From assembly GCA_963920575.1 (NCBI GenBank), contig OY986971.1, forward strand, positions 5,123,340-5,187,339: a DNA stretch of 64,000 nucleotides, in the 5' to 3' direction. The position numbers and the translations under genes are program-made. This document shows, piece by piece, positions 56,666 to 64,000 of the stretch. Source of the DNA: Narthecium ossifragum. Taxonomy: Eukaryota; Streptophyta; Magnoliopsida; Dioscoreales; Nartheciaceae. The notes beneath the pieces are model-generated. The model did no database searches. It was not told the DNA's origin and saw only the letters and a program-made list of their open reading frames with translations. How positions within the stretch are numbered: position 1 is the first letter of the stretch; the number at the start of each line of letters is the position of its first letter.

Positions 56666-57032
56666 TTTTTTTTTTTTTTGATTAGTTGAGCCCGAAGGCT
56701 AAAGGCCCAAAGAGGGGCTTACATCAAGAGAAACCGGAGTGACAGGAACAGACCCCCTAGACTCCTCGATGTCGTTAAAAACAGAATGGAGTGACCTGGC
56801 ATGTCGCGCTACCCAATCAGCATGACAGTTCTGTTCCCTCGGGATGTACCGGATATGAAACTGACTGAGGTGGCGCGCTTCCCACCAGATGTCCTGTACC
56901 ACGTCTCTGCACACCTCCAATAATGGGGCTCTGCTCTCAACCATCTGAACTGCGAATAGGGAGTCCGACTCAATGAGAACATCATGATAACTCTGCCTGT
57001 TCGCCACCCTAATTGCTGCCAGTATGGCATGA
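56666..57032 (-). pseudogene. L1-type LINE fragment (RNase H end) with 14-bp target duplication
   Basis: The insert is flanked by AACCCGTCCTCTTA at 56652-56665 and 57033-57046. Its minus strand reads an RNase H C-terminal part ('VLIESDSLFAVQMVESRAP', 'SQFHIRYIPREQNCHADWVARHARS') and ends 'SLGL', then 'agccttcgggctcaactaatc' and polyA. It is 367 bp long and extremely 5'-truncated. The frame is intact apart from the upstream edge. Confidence 0.93.
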
Positions 57033-57363
57033 AACCCGTCCTCTTACTTATAGACTCGAATAAGATGAAACACTAACACCTCTAGTATGATATTGTGATT
57101 AAACACCACTCAACTTAAAATCTTAAACTAATAGATGAGGATGAGTATATATATATATATATATATATTAATATAGTCTGAACATGAATCTCGAAAAGAG
57201 TTTACATTGGACCCAAATCTATTTCCACGAGATAATCCTCTATAACCATCAAAAGAGAAAAAAAAAAAAGTGGTCTTAACTCTTATAAGATATAATGCTG
57301 GCTCCGTATGACAAAGGTACTGAGGATCGCCAAAATCCCATACCCTCCTTCCCTATTTGGACC

Positions 57364-57370
57364 CTATAAA
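57364..57370 (+). promoter_or_regulatory. TATA box of the SAUR gene
   Basis: TATAAAA in 'ccctataaaagctcccc', 117 bp upstream of the ATG. Confidence 0.65.
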
Positions 57371-57480
57371 AGCTCCCCTCTAAGTCATATATGCTCCAAC
57401 CAAGTCCAGCCCAAGAAATCATCATCTTGCATGTAATTAACTTCTCCTCTTTCATTACTATCAGATTAAAGGAAGAGATC

Positions 57481-57786
57481 ATGCAAGAAGACAGTAGGAG
57501 GAAGAAGGTGAAGAAAGGGTGCTTGGCTGTGAGAATTGGGCTTGAAGACGAGGAGGGCGGCTCCCGGAGGTTCATGATCCCCATATCCTACCTCTACCAT
57601 CCTCTCTTCAAGAGCCTCCTCGAGGCGGCCCACGACGTCTATGGCTACCAGTCCTCGGGGCCGCTCAAGCTACCCTGCTCCGTGGACGAGTTCCTCCACC
57701 TCCGGTGGCTCATCGAGCGCGAGTCCCATCACTCCTTCAACCGTGGCCACCACCACAAACACTCCTTCTCGTTGCACTCTTGCTGA
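57481..57786 (+). CDS. SAUR family protein (small auxin up RNA)
   Basis: An intronless 101-residue protein. The core 'KKGCLAVRIG...RRFMIPISYLYHPLFKSLLEAAHDVYGYQSSGPLKLPCSVDEFLHLRWLIERE' is the SAUR domain: the basic start, the 'RF.IP..YL.HP.F..LL..A...YG....G.L..PC....F' pattern are all present. The C-terminus is a His/Ser-rich tail ('SHHSFNRGHHHKHSF'), which is seen in one monocot/dicot SAUR subgroup. The frame is open upstream to 57391, but that part overlaps the expected 5' UTR and lacks sense, so 57481 is the start. SAURs act at the plasma membrane by inhibiting PP2C.D phosphatases and so activate proton pumps in cell expansion; subgroup function here is not known. The gene looks intact. 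Confidence 0.93.
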   Translation: MQEDSRRKKVKKGCLAVRIGLEDEEGGSRRFMIPISYLYHPLFKSLLEAAHDVYGYQSSGPLKLPCSVDEFLHLRWLIERESHHSFNRGHHHKHSFSLHSC

Positions 57787-58190
57787 TAAGTAGACACTAT
57801 ATATGCACTACCTCTCCAGCTGCTAGTTTTCCTGAAAGAAATAGACTTTTTTTGTAGTTTTATATTGGAAGAATAGTTGTTGCTCCTTTGCAATTATCCA
57901 TGGATCACACTCAGAAATATTATGCTCTGGGTTGGGTTTTTCCATGAAGAGTTTGACTAATCTCAAAACATTTTGCTTTCTTTCCTCATCCTACTAAATT
58001 TTTCACCAAAGCTGCTTAGCTTATAGACTTCTAACATACCATTTAATTGGTCCTCAAATATGGTGACGAAATTTATGGGGATTCAACAGGTATTATTTAT
58101 ATATACAGGTTCTGCTTCCTTTTTCTGCGCTGCAATTAAACTGGTATCACTGCCTAAGGACTCTCATCACAAAGCTGATGGGTTTTGCCG
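57787..58190. other. 3' flank of the SAUR gene
   Basis: Expected to hold the 3' UTR. No gene or repeat recognised. Confidence 0.4.
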
Positions 58191-58575
58191 ACCTATGAAA
58201 TTATGTAACCCGGGAAATACCCAAAATTCTGACAGATAAAAAGATATGCATATCAGAGACAAACGCACAATCTTTTAACGTGGAAAAGCCTATGAAGTTA
58301 TTTAACCCCAGGAGATACCCAAAATTCTGACAGATAAAAAGTATGCATACGAGAGAAAAACGCACAATCTTTTAACATGGAAAAACCCATGAAATCATGT
58401 AACCCCAGGAAGTACCCAAATTTCAACAGATAAAAGATATGCATATTACATAAAAAAAACGCACAATCTTTTAACGTGGAAGAGCCCATAAATTATGTTA
58501 TCCCAGGAAATACCCAAAATTCCAACAGATAAAGGATATGCATATTAGAGAAAACCGCACAATCTTTTGAAGTGG
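58191..58575 (+). repeat. Tandem repeat of four 97-bp units
   Basis: Units begin near 58191, 58288, 58385 and 58484 ('ccyatgaaattatgtaaccccaggaaatacccaaaattc...cgcacaatcttttaacgtggaaaa'). Divergence between units is moderate. The text resembles the 'acgtggaaaa.ccca' motif of plant LTR leaders. Confidence 0.88.
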
Positions 58576-58699
58576 AAACATTCTCATGGGAAAAATCCAT
58601 GGGCCGAAAGTTGCACCAGGCAAAGCAAGCTACTTTAGAATTTAATAAAGACGAGACTGGACTCACAATGCTGAAGTCATCAGTTACTTCCCTTTAAAT

Positions 58700-58981
58700 A
58701 ACGAACCGGGCTTTAATCGGGTGGCTCCGGCCCAAGCCCGATTAAGCTCGAGCTCGAGACGAGTTTCAACCTTAATTAAGGCTCGGCTCATTATCGAGAT
58801 CGAGCTCGATCAACGTTGGGCTTGAGGCTCGAGAATCGAGCTCAAGCCTAATCTTACTTAGTACATGCTGAGCTCAACGTGAGCTTTTAGGCTCGTCTCA
58901 GGCTCAAGTCCGACAAAAAGAGCCAAGCTCGAGCTCAAGCAAGCCAAAGCCCGGCTCGACTCGGCTCAATTACAGCTCTAC
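58700..58981. mobile_element. hAT-type MITE rich in AGCTCGAGCTC
   Basis: GGCTCGAG/CTCGAGCC palindromes fill the interior. The right end, read as its complement, is TAGAGCTGTAATTGAGCCGAGTCGAGCCGGG, a usual plant hAT-MITE end; the left end near 'aacgaaccgggctttaatcggg' is less certain. No target duplication fixed. Confidence 0.55.
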
Positions 58982-59974
58982 CCACTAACCTCGCTCCCAC
59001 TTGGCGTCTCGACCTAACAGACTGTTCTTCTTCTCCACATGATTGTTTTCCTCTGTCAAGAGTAGGGTTGTCAATCGGGCCGGATCGCCCGAGCACGTCA
59101 CGGGCGGCCCACCGTGTGGCAAGGCCCATCCCAGCTAGGCATGGCACTCCGCCCTTCGGCCGGGATGGGTCCGCGGTTTTAGGCACCTCAGCTCGGCACG
59201 GGAACGAGCCTAGCCCTGCAGGCCTGGCCCAGTAACCCTATAGGGCTATACATTTATCTTTTTATTTCAAACAATATAGCCATTATAGATACATAACCGC
59301 TATATTTTTTAAATTTGAAATTTGACCATTTTGCCTCTCCCAACGGCCAAAAAACAGCTAGCTTGGAGGGGTATGGTGGTATTTTTTTATAAATGACCAA
59401 AATGACCATTCCAACGGTCATAATAAAATGGCTAGTCCAAAAAACGGCTAGCTTGGAGGGATATGGTGGTATTTTTTATAATTGACCAAAATGGTCATTC
59501 CAACGGCCATAAAACGGCTAGTTTCAAAGCCCTTATGGTCATTATAATAAAAGTTTTAAAATCCTAAAAATCCATAAATACCCCCCAAATCCTCCATTCA
59601 TTCTCACAACTTCTATTCTCAATCCATTTTATATTTCAACTAATTTATTATCCAGTGTTTATTATCTTACTTCATGCCTTATAATTAGTCAAATATATAA
59701 TATCGCGGCTAAAGTTTCGTTTAGCACCCTATAGTTTTGTCGAAATTTTTATTCAGGACCTGAACTTTAAAAATTTCAAATCATCTCCTCTTAGTTTCGA
59801 TTTCATCCTTATGTGGTCCGTCCGTCCACTCGCCATCGGGTTTTTAACTACAAAAGGGGTCATGTGTGGCTCACGTGACCTCCTTCCGTCTCCTCATATG
59901 TCGGGCGAAGGCTCTGTTAGAGCCTTTAACCCCTTCCATCTTCTCCTCAGACGTGGAAAGTGTGGCTGTCCACC

Positions 59975-60145
59975 ATGGACGTATGGATCCTCCTCTTCCT
60001 CGCCATCTTCATAGGCCTCATAGCCCTAAAAACCTTCGGAGGAGCTTCTTCTTCTACCAACACTAAGAAGGCCGGCAAGCTCCCTCCATGGCCAACACCC
60101 ATACCCATAGTTAGCCATATCCGATTGCTCGGGCTATCGCTCATG
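59975..60145 (+). pseudogene. Cytochrome P450 N-terminal fragment (CYP89-like), captured
   Basis: ATG at 59975 begins 'MDVWILLFLAIFIGLIALKTFGG', a membrane anchor, followed by 'KLPPWPTPIPIVSHIRLL', the Pro-rich hinge of P450s (canonical PPGPxxxPxxGN; here W replaces G, SH replaces GN) and 'LSLMDV'. Plant CYP89A proteins share this start. After about 57 residues the homology ends at a hAT-type MITE. The ATG abuts the inner edge of the left MULE repeat. Confidence 0.75.
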
Positions 60146-60155
60146 GACGTTGGAC

Positions 60156-60393
60156 CTAGGGGTGTCCATTGGCCGGGCTCAGGGTGGCCCAAGCCCGAAA
60201 TTTTGAGTTTGGGCCGGGCCAACCTTTGCCCAAGACCAAGCCCATACAAGGTTCTGGCCGGGCTGGGCCTCATCGGTCGAACCCAAGCCCAACCCACTAT
60301 ATACCCAACATCGGGCTCGGGCCTGAACCGATACACAACATCACTGGATATTAGAAAGAGGAAGGAATTGGGTGTGTAATTTTAGAAGGGAAG
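60156..60393. mobile_element. hAT-type MITE fragment
   Basis: 'taggggtgtccattggccgggctcagggtggcccaagcccg' is a usual hAT-MITE 5' end; the other end is not found before the LTR-like element at 60394. Confidence 0.5.
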
Positions 60394-62678
60394 TGTGAGG
60401 ACCCGTCCCTCTACTCCTGTGGCTCGTCGTGAACCGCAAGGGCAATTTGGTAAATTGCGCCTTGTCGGCTAGTTTCACACTCGCGTGTGCACACACACTG
60501 ACCACGTTTGTGATAATGTTTGGCTAGAATGGTTAGTGAGACCCGGGATCGAAAGATCCGGGCTTGGACCTAAGTTCTAGCCCAAGCCTAGCTTTCTACA
60601 CCTAAAGGATCGATCCTTCATAGCTAGAAGATCGATCTTTTGGTGCCAGAAAGTCAAAGTGCGATCGTCATGAAGGATCGATCTTTCCTTAGGGAAAGAT
60701 CGATCATTCATAGGTCGGTTCGATTGCCTATAAAGCAGACAGGACTTTCTTCCTTGAATCCTTTTGAAATCCGGAGATCTAAGCTCAGATCTTGCGATTT
60801 TTGAAGGTGTTTGATGACGATCCAAGGCCTAGCAGCTTGGATTGAAGCTACTCTTTCTTAGGTAGGGATTCCTACCTACAATCTTTTCGGGTTTTTGGTT
60901 TTTCCGGTTTGATTGTGTTCTTATGCTTAGATATCTTAATATACATGTTTGTTTCCCGTGTTTTCACCGGTTTTGGACTCGTGGGATCTTGATCTATCAA
61001 ATCCCAGAGTTTTGTTAAGTTTGGATGTATTTTCTGGCGGTATTTTATCGCCGGAAGTACGCCGGAGAACCCATCCGGATCGATCCTTCTTAAGGAAGGA
61101 CCGATCCCTCTGGGTTGGTCATGCTGCGCCCAATGAAGGATCGATCATCTGCTTGGAGAAGATCGATCCTGGGTCTTGGGTAGCATGGTTACCCTGCGTC
61201 GCGAGGAAGATCGATCTTCCTGGGAGGAAGGATCGATCTTTCTTTGCACGACAAGAAGGGTGCCCTCTGTCTCGAGAAAGATCGATCTTCATGGGAGAAA
61301 GGATCGATCTTTTTAGCTCGACAATGAGGGAAGGCTCACTGTTCCTTAAATAGGGCAGTGGTGAATCGGTTTTCATCACTCCTTTGGTAGCAGAGAAGAT
61401 TTTTCATTGCTTTTGCCCGTGGGGCTTGGTATGTCGGTTTTCCTTACCACTTTATACCTTGTATATATGTTTAAGCATGTTAGCCCTATAATAGGGCAGT
61501 GGTGAACCGGGGGAGTGATGACTCCTGGGATGTTTAGAATAAACGGGCGGGTAGCCCTACAGCTTTCCCTAGCCTTGCATGCCGGCGTGCGCCGAGGGCT
61601 TTATCTGTGATATATGTGAGCTGTTGTTTGCGGGGCTGCTTCCCGGTGCAGGTGTTGTGGTGGACTACTGGCAGTTGGTGGTGGTACTCCTGCAGCAGTC
61701 CCTGGACCTTATTTATCTGTTCACCACCCCGGACCGGCATGGTGCCGTGCCCAGACCTTGTTATTTATATCATCACATATTGTTGCATGCTTACATGTAT
61801 TATCATGCGCATGTCCATAGCATGCATTGTGTTGTGTATTAGTTGCATCTGTGTAGGGCGTTGCCGATCCGGGGCTTTCGGGTAGCCCGGATCTAGCTCT
61901 AGGACCGTTGCGGGTAGCTTGGTCCAGGACTCAATTTGTAGTATTCAGTCGATTTCGATGATAGGGTTAGATGACCTGAATACATGTTGCTTGATGATTA
62001 TAGAGGTCGTGTCGGCCTCGAGCCAGATGTTGTGGGTGCAACCGGTGTTGGTTCTTGTCCTTTGGGGGCCGTCGGAGTAAGTCCAGCCCAGGCAGTGTCT
62101 GTTCCTGCCCGCAGTGGCGACTAGTGTGGGCCCAGTTCATTTGGGTGACCACAGCTGGAACCCTGCGACGCTAGGTGTATCCAGGATGGGCCCAGTCCTT
62201 TAGGGTGACCATGGTTGGGTATGCCTAGGGACACCGGCAAAGGGTTATGGGACCCTTGTTGCACACCCAAGTCTTGCTTGAGGGCGGCACTGTTGTGTTC
62301 CCTCCCTTGTGAGTGTCGTAGTGTAGTGTCCCTGCTGAGCTTAGTGCTCACTCCTACCCGGGCTGTGTTTTGCAGGTGCTGGCGCTAGCTCTTCTTCGGT
62401 CGCCCCTACCGGGCCGGTGTTTGGTGACGGGGCGGCGTCTGGCGGTGCTTGAGGAGCGGCGATCCCATCTTACCTTTTGTTATAGATAGTCTCCTACGGG
62501 AGTGATAAATATATAATTTTCCCTGTTTGAGGACTTGTATTATATATCAGTTTCAGTCTTTGAGGTTTGTAATTGTATGTTAATACAGGATGATTATGAA
62601 CTGCTAGGGTAACCACTACGATTAGAGGGAAACCTCGTTAAAATTTCCGCAGTAGGTTAGGTTCCGGTTCGCGTCGCC
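60394..62678 (+). mobile_element. LTR-like repeat, family B, plus copy
   Basis: Starts TGTGAGGACCCG and runs through 'gggcaatttggtaaattgcgcc', 'cacactcgcgtgtgcacac', a cluster of GATCGATC palindromes (60607-61310) and 'tgtgttttgcaggtgc'. A GGAAG direct repeat flanks it (60389-60393 and 62679-62683). The right end is not CA, so the ends need care. No gene is supported in it. Confidence 0.65.
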
Positions 62679-62689
62679 GGAAGCAGCAG

Positions 62690-62901
62690 GGGATCTTCAT
62701 GTCTATGATCCGAGCACGGTGGATGTAGAGGAAACAGAGCGGCGGCGCTGACTACGGCGTCCTTTTTTCCTAGTTGGAATCACTCCTGGATCTCCAAATC
62801 CAGGAAGAGAACGGCCGAATGCTAACAGACGGCAAGGTAATGGATCTTCTGTGTGGAGTTCCTCGGCATCGGCATGGACACCACCGCCAACATTCTGCAG
62901 T
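62690..62901 (+). pseudogene. Cytochrome P450 I-helix fragment (CYP89-like), captured
   Basis: One frame reads 'LESLLDLQIQEENGRMLTDGKVM' with two upstream stop codons; the next frame continues 'FCVEFLGIGMDTTANILQWTMV'. The second piece is the P450 I-helix oxygen-binding motif (canonical A/G-G-x-D/E-T-T). The pair fits CYP89A order and spacing. A frameshift lies near 62845. The missing 200 or so residues between this and the N-terminal piece were either not captured or lost. Confidence 0.75.
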
Positions 62902-63176
62902 GGACCATGGTGAAACTCGACGTCTGAAGAGAAGACGAAAGGGGCTAAAGGCTCTAACAGAGCCTTCGCCCCACGTCTGAGGAGACGGAAGGGGGCCACG
63001 TGAGCCGCACGTGACCCCCTTTGTCGTTAAAAACCCGACAACGAGTGGACGAAAGGACCACATAAGGATGAAATCGAAACTACGAGGAGCTTATTTGAAA
63101 ATTTTAAAGCTCAGGTCCTGAATAAAATTTTTGACAAAAGTACAGGGTGCTGAATGAAAATTTAGCCATAATATTG

Positions 63177-63900
63177 TTAATACTGTTTGCATGTATATAG
63201 ATAATCCTTTATTTAAGGACGCATGTTTATTCATGGAGGAAAATTTTAAGAAATATTGGTCAAATCTACCTCATGTTTTTTCTTCATATGCTATTATGGA
63301 TTCTAAAATTAATATTCATGATTTAGAAATGTTGGTACAAGAGATACGAGATCTTTTAATCTATGGCCTATGAGTCACCATCCAGGATATCAGAAATGAT
63401 CTTTCTGAATTATTTGACTTGTATTTAACAAAATATAGTGGTACTAGTAGAACTAGTTCCTCTAGTTCAAATTCTTCTGGCAACATGTCCTTAAATGCTA
63501 TGCGGTTATTGTTAGCACGCAAAGGTAAACAAAAAACACATGGTAAGTTCCAGTCGAGCTAAACTTAATAGATATATGGAAACTAGTTTTACGGAATATA
63601 TCTACCCCCTGATAATATCAATAATTTAGATATTTTAGTATAGTGGAGATCAAATGAGAACAATTATCATGTGCTCTCCATCATGGCATGTGATCTACTA
63701 ACGGTTCCGGTACAGTAGTATCGGAATATGCTTTTAGTGCAAGTGGCATGGTACTTGATGAACAGCGGAGCATGCAAAATCCGGAGATACTGGAGGCGCT
63801 AATGTTCCTGAAAGATTGGGATGATGCAACGGACAGAATGCAAAATCTCGGTGATGATATTGCAGAAGATTTTAAGAATTTGGATACTAATGATGATTAA
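63177..63900 (+). pseudogene. hAT transposase C-terminal region
   Basis: The first part reads 'FKDACLFMEENFKKYWSNL' and 'AIMDSKINIHDLEMLVQEI', the hAT region before the dimerisation domain. A Ser-rich linker follows, then 'NENNYHVLSIMACDLLTVPV' and, after a frame change, 'SEYAFSASGMVLDEQRS', 'MQNPEILEALMFLKDW' and a stop at 63898-63900. The last block is the hAT C-terminal dimerisation signature (SxFSxxGxxxxxxRxxLxxxxxxxLxxxxDW). Several stops and shifts make it non-functional. Confidence 0.85.
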
Positions 63901-64000
63901 TTTTGAGGTATTACATGCTACACTTATTTCAAATTCAAATTATTTCAAATTCATTTTTTTTATTATAAAAAAGCCACTTTAATTCCTATCCTCTCATTCT

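Larger units (their letters stand above)
59706..63167 (+). mobile_element. Pack-MULE carrying CYP89-like P450 fragments
   Basis: Long terminal inverted repeats of about 265 bp (59706-59973 and 62902-63167) begin (C)GGCTAAA and share 'agcaccct', 'attcaggacctga' and 'ggctctgttagagcc' text. The 9-bp flanks ATAATATCG (59697-59705) and ATAATATTG (63168-63176) differ only at a C-to-T in a CpG. Between them lie two pieces of a cytochrome P450 (59975-60145 and 62690-62901), in the same direction. There is no transposase. A hAT-type MITE fragment and a family B LTR-like element sit between the P450 pieces. Confidence 0.87.
59063..64000 (+). mobile_element. hAT transposon (Ac/Tam3-like), disrupted, extends past the window
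   Basis: The 5' end TAGGGTTGTCAATCGGGCC and the following 'aacggctagcttggagg.tatggtggtattttt' duplicated leader (two copies near 59350-59420 and 59440-59520) are typical of plant Ac-like hATs. The transposase C-terminus is readable at 63177-63900. A Pack-MULE of about 3.5 kb is inserted at 59706. The N-terminal two-thirds of the transposase is missing, so the element was already internally deleted, or the deletion accompanied the insertion. The right end lies outside the window. Confidence 0.75.

Noticed and set aside
58191..58575. Spaced direct repeats that could suggest a CRISPR array
   Set aside because: Units are contiguous 97-bp tandem copies without unique spacers, in a plant genome.

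Overview
The window is plant nuclear DNA. Intron-bearing and plant-specific genes (an ataxin-10-like ARM-repeat gene, a SAUR gene, two nepenthesin-type aspartic proteases) sit in a sea of plant-type transposable elements: Ty1/copia, Ty3/gypsy, L1-type LINEs, hAT, MULE and PIF-like MITEs, and an endogenous pararetrovirus. The GC-rich coding ends and repeat style would fit a monocot, but that is an inference and no species is claimed. There is no prokaryotic or organellar content.

Layout. 1-6648: a decayed endogenous caulimovirid (coat/zinc knuckle, protease, RT-RNase H, an unknown second ORF, promoter, polyA signal and leader hairpin), split by a solo LTR with an exact 5-bp target duplication; an AT-rich foldback abuts its end. 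7.1-12.5 kb: LTR-like and MITE debris. 12.8-21.3 kb: a Ty1/copia element carrying a PIF-like MITE, a solo LTR and, inside its 3' LTR, a 3.1-kb MULE-like element with a GAAAGTAAC array. 21.9-25.2 kb: two convergent intronless aspartic protease genes with a SINE-like insertion between them. 25.4-31.2 kb: repeats, a reverse-oriented solo LTR, a truncated LINE and a broken glucuronokinase exon. 32.4-38.7 kb: a 5' portion of a Ty3/gypsy element (LTR, gag, protease, RT stump). 39.4-40.1 kb: a pseudogene exon of an SPX-MFS vacuolar phosphate transporter broken by a solo LTR and a MITE. 42.7-44.5 kb: the two-exon ataxin-10-like gene. 44.8-46.1 kb: a hAT with 8-bp target duplications. 46.2-48.9 kb: an array with an 813-bp higher-order period. 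50.3-51.3 kb: a 1-kb foldback MITE. 52.4-54.3 kb: a purine/pyrimidine array that switches strand. 57.5-57.8 kb: a SAUR gene. 59.1 kb to the right edge: a hAT element invaded by a Pack-MULE that carries two pieces of a CYP89-like P450, itself invaded by further elements.

Only four genes look intact: the two aspartic proteases, the ataxin-10-like gene and the SAUR. They show no sign of working as a pathway. The most informative content is the nested insertion history, much of it datable in relative order by exact target site duplications, and three unrelated arrays built on an approximately 20-bp period.
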